A DNA stretch of 64,000 nucleotides from Paraburkholderia sprentiae WSM5005 (lineage in GTDB: Bacteria; Pseudomonadota; Gammaproteobacteria; Burkholderiales; Burkholderiaceae). Of this stretch, positions 27,660 through 35,767 are shown in pieces. The position numbers and the translations under genes were made by a program. The number at the start of each line of letters is the position of its first letter. The stretch's first letter is position 1. Under the pieces are notes generated by a model, which made no database searches, was not told where the DNA came from, and saw only the letters and a program-made list of their open reading frames with translations. The stretch spans positions 62,001 through 126,000 of the forward strand of contig NZ_CP017562.2 of NCBI RefSeq assembly GCF_001865575.2. Reading direction: 5' to 3'.

Positions 27660-29111
27660 TTGAAGAAGACCCTCGAACAGGCGTTCGCTCTCGCGTCGCC
27701 GCGCATCCTGCCGCGTCGCGCGACGCTATCGAGCACACTGATCCATTCCAGCGTCGTGGTGCTGTGGGCGCTGCTGTTCGCGCGCGCGTTCTTTTTGCGT
27801 GGCGCGCTCGCGTGGTCGACCGGCATTGCGTATGTCGCATACGACACGTTGCTGCTTGCGTTCGTCACGTGGAAATCGTTGCCGCTCGCGCGCCGCCCGC
27901 CGCCTCTCGCAGCCGATTGCGAACGGCGCGAGCTGCCGGGCATGGGGATCATCGTCGCGTCGCATAACGAGGCGGCCGTGTTGCCGGTCACGCTCGCCGC
28001 GCTGCTGCGGCAAACGCACGGCCCGGCGCAGATCGTGATCGCCGACGACGGCTCCACCGACGCTACCGCCGACCTGCTCACGCAACGCTTCGGCCTCACG
28101 CCCGCCGCCGAAGGCGAGCTGAGCGCGCCGAGCTCGCTGCATCCGAACCTGTTTTGGCTGCGCGTGCCGCGCGGCGGCAAGGCGCGCGCGCTAAACGCCG
28201 CGATCGCGGTCATGACGACCGACACAGTGATGACCGTCGACGCCGACACGCTGCTCGACGACGATGCCACCTACGCGATGCGCGCCGCGTTCGCGAACGA
28301 GCCGAAACTCGTCGCGGCAACCGGCATTCTCGTGCCGGTCTGCGGCAAGTCGCTGTCGGGCCGCGTATTTCAGTGGTTCCAGACCTACGAGTACATGCGC
28401 AACTTCATCGCGCGTTTCGCGTGGATGCGCGCGGACAGCCTGCTGCTGGTCTCGGGCGCGTTCGCGTCGTTCCGGCGCGACGCGCTCGTCGCTGTCGGCG
28501 GCTTCGATCCGCACTGTCTGGTCGAGGACTACGAGCTGATCCACCGGTTGCGCCGCTACTCGGTCGATCACAGGCTCGGCTGGGACGTGCGTGTGGTCGG
28601 CCAAGCGCATGCGCGCACCGATGCGCCGGACACGCTCGCGAGCTTTCTGCGCCAGCGCCGCCGGTGGTTCGCGGGCTTCCTGCAAACGCAGTACTGGAAT
28701 CGCGACATGACCGGCAATCGGCGCTACGGCACGCTAGGCGTGCTGATGCTGCCGATCAAGGCGGTCGACACGATGCAGCCGATCTACGGCCTCACCGCGT
28801 TCGCATTGCTGCTCGGCTTTCTATTCGGCGGACACGGCGCGATCGTCGTGTCGATCTTCAGCGTAATCGGCCTGAAAACGGCGATCGACCTCGCGTTCTA
28901 CCTATGGAGCATCCATCTGTACCGGCGCTGGACCGGCGAGCGCAGTGGCAACAGCCTCGGCATGGCGATGCTCGCGGCCGTTGCCGAGCCGTTCTCGTTC
29001 CAACTCGCGCGGCATCTGGGCGCCGCGCTCGGCTGGCTGCACTTCCTGCGCGGCGGCCGCGCGTGGGGCGCGCAACGGCGCTCCGGGCTGCTCGCGGACG
29101 AGGAGGGCTGA
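27660..29111 (+). CDS. Membrane glycosyltransferase, family 2
   Basis: A 483-residue processive-type GT2 enzyme. An N-terminal membrane region (about 28-72) precedes a catalytic domain with ADDGS (128-132), DAD (194-196), ED (289-290) and QRRRW (332-336), then C-terminal helices from about 360. The D, DxD, ED, QxxRW set is that of cellulose/hyaluronan/chitin synthase-like enzymes, so it may build a polysaccharide or glycolipid. No ATG fits upstream of the first helix; TTG at 27660 is the best start, with a weak ribosome-binding site. No PilZ domain or export partner is adjacent. Confidence 0.87.
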   Translation: MKKTLEQAFALASPRILPRRATLSSTLIHSSVVVLWALLFARAFFLRGALAWSTGIAYVAYDTLLLAFVTWKSLPLARRPPPLAADCERRELPGMGIIVASHNEAAVLPVTLAALLRQTHGPAQIVIADDGSTDATADLLTQRFGLTPAAEGELSAPSSLHPNLFWLRVPRGGKARALNAAIAVMTTDTVMTVDADTLLDDDATYAMRAAFANEPKLVAATGILVPVCGKSLSGRVFQWFQTYEYMRNFIARFAWMRADSLLLVSGAFASFRRDALVAVGGFDPHCLVEDYELIHRLRRYSVDHRLGWDVRVVGQAHARTDAPDTLASFLRQRRRWFAGFLQTQYWNRDMTGNRRYGTLGVLMLPIKAVDTMQPIYGLTAFALLLGFLFGGHGAIVVSIFSVIGLKTAIDLAFYLWSIHLYRRWTGERSGNSLGMAMLAAVAEPFSFQLARHLGAALGWLHFLRGGRAWGAQRRSGLLADEEG

Positions 29112-29115
29112 GCAG

Positions 29116-29133
29116 ATCGACCAGCAGGTCGAT
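29116..29133 (+). terminator. Weak terminator after the glycosyltransferase
   Basis: ATCGACC and GGTCGAT form a 7-bp stem with a four-base loop, starting five bases after the stop codon and followed by ATTTCTGT. The short T-rich stretch gives limited support as an intrinsic terminator. Confidence 0.4.
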
Positions 29134-29221
29134 ATTTCTGTAGCCCTTGCGTGGTAAGGGTGGTTCGTATCGCGCCGATGCGCAGCGTGTGCGACGCATC
29201 GCGCGCGCCGGCGGCAGCCCC

Positions 29222-29278
29222 ATGCGGCCGCCGCATCAAGTAGACTGGTGAAGATGCCGCCCTGCGATGCAGGGCGGC
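29222..29278. promoter_or_regulatory. Tandem hairpins in the leader of the Rieske gene
   Basis: Two adjacent dyads are visible: ATGCGG-CCG-CCGCAT (29222-29236) and GCCGCCCTGC-GAT-GCAGGGCGGC (29256-29278). The second is a perfect 10-bp stem with a three-base loop, ending 35 bases before the Rieske ATG. No T-tract follows. They may end upstream transcripts or shape the leader mRNA. Confidence 0.5.
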
Positions 29279-29313
29279 AACGTTCTTTCCGCTCCTGCAC
29301 GGAGGCTTGACCT

Positions 29314-30504
29314 ATGCATGCAGTTCCCCCGCTCGAACAGGAACACGACATCGCCGGCGCAACGCTTGCCGCCGCGCCTGCTCAAGCTACGCACGAGGCG
29401 CCGGTGCGCGATCTGCGCCGCGTCCCCATTCATCCGGATTACTGGTACCCGCTCGCGTGGTCGCATGAAGTGAAGCGCGGCAAGACGCTGGGCGTGACCT
29501 TCGCCGGCGATCCGATCGTGCTCGCGCGCACCGAGAGCGGCAAGGTGTTCGCGCTGGAAGATCGCTGCGCGCATCGGCAGGTGCCCCTGCACCAGGGTGT
29601 GGTCGACGGCGAATCGATTCGCTGCGGCTATCACGGTTGGACCTACGACTGCTCGGGCAAGTGCATCGATGTGCCGTACCTCGGCCGCGAGCGGCTACCG
29701 AACGGCGTGCGCTCGTACCCGTGTCACGAAGTCGAGGGACTGATCTTCGTATTTCCGGGCGACGCCGCGCTCGCGGCGCAGCGGCCGCTGCCGGACTTTC
29801 GCTCGGTGTCCGACCCGAAGTACAAGACGCGCCGCTTCGGCCGTCCGGTCAAGTGTCATTATTCGTTCATGCACGAGAACCTGATGGACATGAATCACCA
29901 GTTCCTGCATCGCCGCCAGATGGGGAGGATGCGTGCGCGCTCGGTCGGCCGGCGGCGCGGTGAGGGCTGGGTCGAGGTCGACTACACGTTTGCCCGCATG
30001 GAAGGCCAGCAGCCGTTCGGCGAGGCGATCGTGTTCGGCCAGAGCCGCAAGGCCGGCGGTCACAACGACAAAGACGTCATGACGATCCGCACCGAATACC
30101 CGTACCAGACCCTGCAAATCCGCAATGTCGAGCAGACGCTGGTGATGGACCTGTGGATCGTCTATGTGCCGCTCGATCGCGAGCAGCGCACCAACCGAAC
30201 CTTCGGCCTGCTGTCGATTCGTAAGCCCGGCATTCCGGCCGTGATGAATCTCGCATGGCCGCTGCTGGTGTGGTTCACCGAGCGCATTTTCAAGGAGGAT
30301 CGCGAGATCGTCGAGGCGGAGCAGCGTGCCCACGATTCGCAGGGAGCCGACTGGAATCACGAGGTGTTCCCGGTCATCAACGATCTGCGCGCGCTGCTGC
30401 GCGAGTGCGGCGCACCCGACCGGGTGGTCGGCGCGGGCACCGGCGACACGGCAGTGATCCGCTTCTGGGATTCGCGTCACGGCGATCCGCTCGCGAAGAC
30501 CTGA
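29314..30504 (+). CDS. Rieske non-heme iron oxygenase, alpha subunit type
   Basis: A 396-residue protein. The Rieske [2Fe-2S] ligands are C85-x-H87 and C104-xx-H107 (CAHRQVPLHQG, CGYHGW). The C-terminal catalytic domain has ENLMDMNHQFLHRR, fitting the mononuclear iron site region. The length and arrangement resemble vanillate-demethylase-like or PaO-like oxygenases that hydroxylate or demethylate aromatic or lipid substrates. No ferredoxin reductase gene is adjacent, although a rubredoxin gene lies 0.4 kb downstream and could supply electrons (inference). AGGAGG is not obvious, but GGAGG lies nine bases before the ATG. Confidence 0.9.
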   Translation: MHAVPPLEQEHDIAGATLAAAPAQATHEAPVRDLRRVPIHPDYWYPLAWSHEVKRGKTLGVTFAGDPIVLARTESGKVFALEDRCAHRQVPLHQGVVDGESIRCGYHGWTYDCSGKCIDVPYLGRERLPNGVRSYPCHEVEGLIFVFPGDAALAAQRPLPDFRSVSDPKYKTRRFGRPVKCHYSFMHENLMDMNHQFLHRRQMGRMRARSVGRRRGEGWVEVDYTFARMEGQQPFGEAIVFGQSRKAGGHNDKDVMTIRTEYPYQTLQIRNVEQTLVMDLWIVYVPLDREQRTNRTFGLLSIRKPGIPAVMNLAWPLLVWFTERIFKEDREIVEAEQRAHDSQGADWNHEVFPVINDLRALLRECGAPDRVVGAGTGDTAVIRFWDSRHGDPLAKT

Positions 30505-30727
30505 GCACGGCGCGGCGCGGGTGTTTTCACCGGCGCCGCGCACCGGTTCCCCGCGGCTTTCCCCCTCGCCGGGAATGAATTCATCTCCCCACGGTAGACA
30601 ATGCGCGGCGCGCGAGCGGCGATAATAGCGCCCGGTACTTTCATTGCGCGCGAGTTTGCGCCAATCGACATTCGTCGAGTCCGCGCCCGTGTACCATTGC
30701 GCTTTTTCCAAACTTCAAGATTCGCTC

Positions 30728-30853
30728 GTGACCACGCAACTCACCCCCACCAACTCGCGTAAATCCCTCACTCTGCTGCAACTGCTTGGCGTCATCGGCG
30801 CCGCTGGCTTGATCGCCTCGATCGCGCTGAATCTGCTGGTCCAGGCGCACTAA
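30728..30853 (+). CDS. Small one-helix membrane protein
   Basis: A 41-residue frame starting at GTG with TTQLTPTNSRKSLTLLQ, then one membrane helix rich in Leu, Ile and Ala, ending VQAH. A short basic cytoplasmic end followed by a helix is typical of real small membrane proteins. It lies between the Rieske and rubredoxin genes on the same strand. The ribosome-binding site is weak, so translation is uncertain. Confidence 0.4.
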   Translation: MTTQLTPTNSRKSLTLLQLLGVIGAAGLIASIALNLLVQAH

Positions 30854-30859
30854 AGCAGC

Positions 30860-30876
30860 GCCCGCGTGGCGCGGGC
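30860..30876. terminator. GC-rich hairpin
   Basis: GCCCGCG-TGG-CGCGGGC forms a 7-bp stem just after the small membrane ORF and 47 bases before the rubredoxin ATG. No T-tract follows, so attenuation or mRNA processing is as likely as termination. Confidence 0.35.
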
Positions 30877-30922
30877 AGCCTTATGCCGGCGCGTCGCCGG
30901 TTTTCTCGAGATTCCGATTGCC

Positions 30923-31357
30923 ATGTACAAGAAGGGCGTAGCCGTAGAAATCCAGTTTTCACCCGAGCGGCTCAACGACGGCGCCGGCGATCCGTACTGG
31001 ATCGATCTGACCCACGACGAAGCGCAGCGCCTGCTCGACAGCCTGCAGGCGCGGCTCGTGGGAACCGGTAGCGGCACGGTCGCACCGCTGGTCGTGAGCC
31101 TCGATGCGACGGCGCATCCGTCCGCGGCGGATGCCGCCAAGACCGACGCGCCCGTTGCGCCGCCGACGGCGAGCGTCGCCGCGGCCGAGGACTTCAAGCA
31201 ATGGATCTGCGTGATCTGCGGCTGGGTCTACGACGAAGCCGCCGGCTTGCCGGAAGAGGGCATCGCGCCGGGCACGCGCTGGGCCGATGTACCGGCCGAC
31301 TGGCGCTGCCCGCTATGCGATGTGGGCAAGGAAGATTTTGCGCTGGTGGAGTTTTAA
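30923..31357 (+). CDS. Rubredoxin with N-terminal extension
   Basis: A 144-residue protein whose last 55 residues are a complete rubredoxin: Cys ligands at 96, 99, 129 and 132 (CVICGWVYDE and CPLCDVGK). The first 45 residues (VAVEIQFSPERL, WIDLTHDEAQRLLDSLQARL) form a small strand-helix module, joined by an Ala/Pro-rich linker of about 40 residues. Typical rubredoxins are 50-60 residues. It should carry single electrons, perhaps to an oxygenase. MYKKG at 30923 is chosen; a GTG at 30866 is in frame but less plausible. Confidence 0.85.
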   Translation: MYKKGVAVEIQFSPERLNDGAGDPYWIDLTHDEAQRLLDSLQARLVGTGSGTVAPLVVSLDATAHPSAADAAKTDAPVAPPTASVAAAEDFKQWICVICGWVYDEAAGLPEEGIAPGTRWADVPADWRCPLCDVGKEDFALVEF

Positions 31358-31359
31358 GG

Positions 31360-31377
31360 GGCGAGCCGAGGCTCGCC
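31360..31377. terminator. Hairpin between convergent genes
   Basis: GGCGAGCC-GA-GGCTCGCC is a perfect 8-bp palindrome between the 3' ends of the rubredoxin and the leftward SDR gene. It can fold on both strands, but no T-tract is present. Confidence 0.45.
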
Positions 31378-31389
31378 TGACGAGGTGCT

Positions 31390-32244
31390 CTACGCCGTCC
31401 CTTCCGGATAATCCGCCCCCTCGGTTGTCGCTCGCCAGGTGTCGAAATCGCTGCGCAGGAAATCGAGCTTCTTGTACGCCAGATCGAGCGCGGTCTTGCC
31501 GAGCAAAAGGCGCAGCGGCGGCGCGTCGGACAACGCCGCATCGATGATCGCCTGCGCGGCGCGCACCGGGTCGCCGGCCTGCTTGCCGCTGCGCGCTTCA
31601 GTCTGCTTGCGGCGCTCGCCGGCGGTCGACGCGTAGTCGTCGATCAGCGTCGCCGAGTGCTTCATCGACGGCCCTGCCCAGTTGGTGCGGAACGGGCCCG
31701 GCTCGACGATCAGCACGCCGATGCCGAGCGGTTTCAGCTCGAGCGCGAGCGATTCCGACAGCCCTTCGACCGCGTACTTCGTCGCATGGTAGTAGCCGGT
31801 CGCCGCGAAACTCGCAAGCCCGCCGATCGACGACACGTTGACGATCAAACCGCTGCGCTGCTCGCGCATGATCGGCAGCACGGCCTTCGTCATATCGACG
31901 AGGCCGAACACGTTGGTCTCGAACATCGCGCGGACTTCGCTGTCTTCGCCTTCCTCGATCGCGGCCAGATAGCCGTAGCCCGCGTTGTTGACGAGCGCGT
32001 CGATGCGGCCGAAATGACGCCTCGCCTGCGCGACCACGCTTTCAATCTGTGCGCGATTGGTCACGTCGAGCGGCAGTGCGAGCGCGCGCTCGCCGTGTGC
32101 CTCGGCGATATCCTTCACTTTCGATGCATCACGGGCGGTGACGACCGCGCGCCAGCCGCGTTCGAGCACGAGCTTCGCGAGCTCGCGGCCGAAGCCGGTA
32201 GAACAGCCGGTGATCAGCCAGACGGGATTGTCTCGATTCATCAT
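31390..32244 (-). CDS. SDR family oxidoreductase
   Basis: A 284-residue classical SDR with TGCSTGFG at the cofactor site, NNAGYGYL, and the catalytic YHATK. The TGCSTGFG variant and the C-terminal extension are common in a broad Burkholderiaceae clade annotated as oxidoreductase/SDR. The start at 32244 is set by AGGAG nine bases upstream; the frame extending to 32307 lacks this. It stands alone and the substrate is unknown. Confidence 0.9.
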   Translation of the reverse strand: MMNRDNPVWLITGCSTGFGRELAKLVLERGWRAVVTARDASKVKDIAEAHGERALALPLDVTNRAQIESVVAQARRHFGRIDALVNNAGYGYLAAIEEGEDSEVRAMFETNVFGLVDMTKAVLPIMREQRSGLIVNVSSIGGLASFAATGYYHATKYAVEGLSESLALELKPLGIGVLIVEPGPFRTNWAGPSMKHSATLIDDYASTAGERRKQTEARSGKQAGDPVRAAQAIIDAALSDAPPLRLLLGKTALDLAYKKLDFLRSDFDTWRATTEGADYPEGTA

Positions 32245-32554
32245 TTGGAACACTCCTGTTGAGGGTCTATCACGTGAAGACTCGAAAACAGCGCTAAAAA
32301 GCAGCACCCCGATGCGGCGCGAACGCGCGGCGCGTCGGCAAACGGTATGCGGGTGATGTCAGCTTGAAGCGTGCGCGATTCGCGCGGAGTTGCTGGTCGA
32401 TGAAGACGGAACGCCGCCGTGACTGCGCCGTGACTGTTATGACGGCGGTGACCGCTCGGGGCCGGTGTGGCGTTTCAATTGTAGTCGCGGCGCGGCGGCT
32501 TCGCTTTGCAGCGCGCCGACGAACGCGTCCGTGAGCGGCGCGTCGGACTCGAAC

Positions 32555-33475
32555 TCAACGTGCCCGCACCGTGCGCGTGTACGACGCGATCATCGTCGCG
32601 AACTCCTGCGCGGCCGGCGTCAGCGGAATCGCCGCGCGTTGCAGCAAACAGACGTTCTGCTGCAACGCGCGCTCGCGCACCGGGATCGTCGTCAGCGCGT
32701 CCGCGAACGGCCCGCGCTTCGCGATGACCGACGATTCGAGCGATAGGCAATCGGTCGCGGCAACGAGATGCAGCGTCTCGTACAAGCCCTCGACCGTCGC
32801 GACGATCTTCGGCGGCGGCAAACCGTGGCTGTCGAACAGAAGGCTCAGCCGGTTGACGTGCGGCGCCTCGGTCAGATTCGGCGAGCGCGTCGTCACCCAC
32901 GTGCAATCGACGAGCTCGCCCAGCGACTTCGCGCGCGCCTTCGGATGGCCGCGCCGGCACACGATCACCGGGTCGGACGGACAGAGCGGCGTAACGGACA
33001 GATCGGCGGTATCGGTCTGCTTCGATACGAGCGCGACCGCGAAATCGAGCGTGCCTTCGCGAATCCACGAAATCATCATGCGCGAGGTACCGGTGCGCAC
33101 ATGCACGGCGACGCGCTCGAAGCGAGCGCGAAATTCCATCAGCACCGGCGCGAACGCGTCGACGAGCGGCTCGGTCGTCATGCCGAACGTGACCTCGCCT
33201 GCGTAGTCGCCGCGCAACTGCCGCACGTCCTCTTCGGCGCGTTCGCATTCACCGAGGATCGTGCCGGCCCGCTGCAGGAGCCGCTGGCCCAGCGCGGTCA
33301 GCGCGATGCCGCGATTCGTGCGGGTGAACAGCGTCGCGCCGAGCATCGATTCGAGGTTCTGCAACTGCTGCGTGATGCCGCTTTGCGCGATGCCGAGCGC
33401 GCGCGCCGCCGCGCGGATGCTGCCATGCTCCGCGACCGCTGTGAACGCGCGCAACTGGGAAATCGTCAATGCCAT
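32555..33475 (-). CDS. LysR family transcriptional regulator
   Basis: A 306-residue LysR regulator starting MALTISQLRAFTAVAEHGS, with AARALGIAQSGITQQLQNLE as the recognition helix. The frame continues upstream to 33559, but MALTI is the usual start for this subgroup. Its gene is divergent from the binding-protein/deacylase/DHDPS-like module, 115 bp apart, and it probably controls it. Confidence 0.9.
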   Translation of the reverse strand: MALTISQLRAFTAVAEHGSIRAAARALGIAQSGITQQLQNLESMLGATLFTRTNRGIALTALGQRLLQRAGTILGECERAEEDVRQLRGDYAGEVTFGMTTEPLVDAFAPVLMEFRARFERVAVHVRTGTSRMMISWIREGTLDFAVALVSKQTDTADLSVTPLCPSDPVIVCRRGHPKARAKSLGELVDCTWVTTRSPNLTEAPHVNRLSLLFDSHGLPPPKIVATVEGLYETLHLVAATDCLSLESSVIAKRGPFADALTTIPVRERALQQNVCLLQRAAIPLTPAAQEFATMIASYTRTVRAR

Positions 33476-33590
33476 GGCGTCAACATCGGGTGATCGGGAA
33501 AAGTGATCATGATAGTCCGAACGGTACTTCTTCGAGGCGCCGCGGCGGCCTACGATCACGCTGTCCTGATCCGCTCACCACCCGCCTGCC

Positions 33591-34358
33591 ATGAAAACTC
33601 CGCTGATGACTCTCTGCGCCGCGCTGGCTTTCAGCAGCGGCGCGTTCGCCGCTGACGCCAATACGTTGCGCCTCGGCATCGACCCGACTTATCCGCCGAT
33701 GGACTCCAAAGCGCCCGACGGCAGCCTGAAAGGCTTCGACGTCGATCTCGGCAACGAGATTTGCCGGCGCATCCACGTGCATTGCCAGTGGGTGGAACTC
33801 GAGTTCTCGGGCATGATTCCGGCGCTGCAGGCGCGCAAGATCGACGCGGTGCTGTCTTCGATGGCGATCACCGAGAAGCGCGAGCAGCAGATCCTGTTTT
33901 CGTCGAAGCTGTTCCAGTTCAAGTCGCGGCTGATCGCGCGGCAAGGCTCGTCGCTCGCGCCCACGGCGAGCGGACTTGCGGGCAAGCAGATCGGCGTACA
34001 GTCGGGCACGCAGTTCGAGGGCTACGCGCTGAAGAACTGGGCGCCGCTCGGTGCGAACGTGGTCGCCTACAAGAGCCAGGACGAGGTATTCGCCGATCTG
34101 CGCAACGGGCGGCTCGACGGCGCGTTGCTCGGCACGGTCGAGGCGGATTACGGCTTTCTGCGCACGTCCGCGGGCAAGGGCTTCGCATTCGTCGGCGAGC
34201 CGCTTTCGATGGGCGATCGCGGCGTCGGCATCGGCTTGCGCAAGGACGAAACGGAGGTGCAGGCATCGATCAACGCGGCGATCGCGTCGATGCGCAAGGA
34301 CGGCACGTATGCGCAGATCGCGAAGAAGTACTTCGACTTCGATCCATACGGCAATTGA
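33591..34358 (+). CDS. Amino acid binding protein (ArgT/HisJ-like), no adjacent permease
   Basis: A 255-residue periplasmic binding protein. A signal peptide ends at FAADA, and the mature part has LRLGIDPTYPPMDSKAPDG, GFDVDLGNEICRR and DAVLSSMAITEKRE, the ArgT/HisJ pattern for basic or polar amino acids. No permease or ATPase gene is nearby, so it either feeds a transporter encoded elsewhere or works as a sensor. The deacylase gene starts 37 bp downstream on the same strand, suggesting that the ligand is an acylated amino acid (inference). Confidence 0.9.
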   Translation: MKTPLMTLCAALAFSSGAFAADANTLRLGIDPTYPPMDSKAPDGSLKGFDVDLGNEICRRIHVHCQWVELEFSGMIPALQARKIDAVLSSMAITEKREQQILFSSKLFQFKSRLIARQGSSLAPTASGLAGKQIGVQSGTQFEGYALKNWAPLGANVVAYKSQDEVFADLRNGRLDGALLGTVEADYGFLRTSAGKGFAFVGEPLSMGDRGVGIGLRKDETEVQASINAAIASMRKDGTYAQIAKKYFDFDPYGN

Positions 34359-34395
34359 TGCAGACTTCCAACGTTATTTCGACGGCTTTCCGTTC

Positions 34396-35511
34396 ATGAA
34401 CACGCAATCGATTCCGCTCCTGTCGCCGGCTATCGGCACCCACCGCGAACTGGTGTCGTTTCATTTCGGCCCGGCCGATCGCGGGCAGAAGATCTATATT
34501 CAGGCGTCGCTGCACGCCGACGAAACTCCCGCGATGCTGACCACGGTGCTGCTGAAGCGGCGTCTGCGGGAACTCGAGCAAGCCGGCGCGCTGAACGCGG
34601 AAATCGTGCTCGTGCCGGTGTCGAACCCGGTCGGGCTCGCTCAGAACGTGCTCGGTCAGTTCATCGGCCGTTTCGAGCTCGGTAGCGGCAAGAACTTCAA
34701 CCGGCATTTCGTGCAGCTCACGAAGCTCGTCGCGAATGCGAAAGACGCGCTTGGCGCCGATGCGAACGAGAACTGCCGCATCGTGCGCGAGCTGGTTGCG
34801 GCCGAACTCGCGCAACAACAGCCGCTGACCGAATTCGAGTCGCTGCAACTGGCGCTCCTGAAGCTGTCGTGCGACGCGGACGTGGTGATCGATCTGCATT
34901 GCTCGCTCGAAGCGGCGATGCATGTGTACACGAGCGAGGCCGCGTGGGCCGAGGTCGAGCCGTTGTCGCGCTACCTCGGCGCCGAGGCCTCGTTGCTCGC
35001 GACCGATTCGGGCGGCGGCGCGTTCGACGAAACCCACAGCCTGCTGTGGTGGACCTTGCAGCAGCAGATGCCGGCGAGCAAGCCGGTGCCGACCGGCTCG
35101 ATCGCGGTGACGGTCGAATGCCGCGGCCAGCGCGACGTGTCGTACGAAGTCGCGCAGCAGGATGCCGACGCGCTCGTCGATTATCTGAGGTGGCGCGGCG
35201 CGATTCGCGGCGAGGCCAGGCCGTTGCCGCCGCTGCTGGCGCCGGCGACGCCGCTCGCGGGCAGCGAGCAGTTCTATGCGCCGGTGAGCGGAATTCTGGT
35301 GCATCGCGCGAAGATCGGCGACGCGATCCGCGTCGGCCAGCCGCTGTTCGATATCGTCGATCCGCTGACCGACGCGACCACTACGATCGCAAGCCAGACC
35401 GAAGGGGTGCTGTATATGCGGCGCGCGATCCGTTTCGTGACCACCGGCGCGCCGCTCGGTCGCGTCACCGGCACGCGGCCGATCCGAACGGGCGTATTGC
35501 TGGGCGCGTGA
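34396..35511 (+). CDS. Succinylglutamate desuccinylase/aspartoacylase family protein
   Basis: A 371-residue zinc carboxypeptidase-like (M14-fold) hydrolase. ASLHADETPAML gives the first zinc ligands H40 and E43, and VVIDLHCSLEA gives the second His about residue 165. The C-terminal 90 residues (YAPVSGILVHRAKIGDAI, GQPLFDIVDPLT) form a lipoyl-like beta domain common in this group. Family enzymes hydrolyse N-acyl amino acids (AstE, aspartoacylase, DoeB). The ATG at 34396 is preferred over longer upstream frames that overlap the binding-protein gene. It is flanked by a binding protein and a DHDPS-like gene. Confidence 0.85.
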   Translation: MNTQSIPLLSPAIGTHRELVSFHFGPADRGQKIYIQASLHADETPAMLTTVLLKRRLRELEQAGALNAEIVLVPVSNPVGLAQNVLGQFIGRFELGSGKNFNRHFVQLTKLVANAKDALGADANENCRIVRELVAAELAQQQPLTEFESLQLALLKLSCDADVVIDLHCSLEAAMHVYTSEAAWAEVEPLSRYLGAEASLLATDSGGGAFDETHSLLWWTLQQQMPASKPVPTGSIAVTVECRGQRDVSYEVAQQDADALVDYLRWRGAIRGEARPLPPLLAPATPLAGSEQFYAPVSGILVHRAKIGDAIRVGQPLFDIVDPLTDATTTIASQTEGVLYMRRAIRFVTTGAPLGRVTGTRPIRTGVLLGA

Positions 35512-35703
35512 TCGGCGGGCCGCTATGCCGGACTCGGCATCCAGGGCCGCCTCGAAGTCTCGCGCGGCGGCACTCACGTGCGCCGCCGCCGCCCTGTCAC
35601 GAAGTAGCCGGCGCTGTTTGGCCGGCCATTCGGCACCCCGCCGATTGTGCGGATTTAATCTCTTTCAGCTACGAAAAAGCCCAAGCCCGCCTCGGGGTAA
35701 AGG
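35512..35703. other. Leader region before the DHDPS-like gene
   Basis: No gene is supported. The relatively AT-rich part near 35650-35700 could hold a promoter, which would make the downstream gene a separate transcription unit controlled at the adjacent palindrome. Confidence 0.4.
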
Positions 35704-35736
35704 CCGATACTCGTTGTCATATTCAACGAGTGTCGG
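35704..35736. promoter_or_regulatory. 33-bp palindrome, candidate operator
   Basis: CCGATACTCGTTG (35704-35716) and CAACGAGTGTCGG (35724-35736) are complementary over 13 bases with one mismatch, around a seven-base AT-rich centre. It lies 31 bases before the GTG of the DHDPS-like gene, just ahead of its GGAAGGAG. A dimeric repressor such as a GntR or TetR type could bind it; alternatively it folds in the leader mRNA. Confidence 0.55.
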
Positions 35737-35767
35737 CGCGGCCGGCTTTTGGAAGGAGACGGACAAA

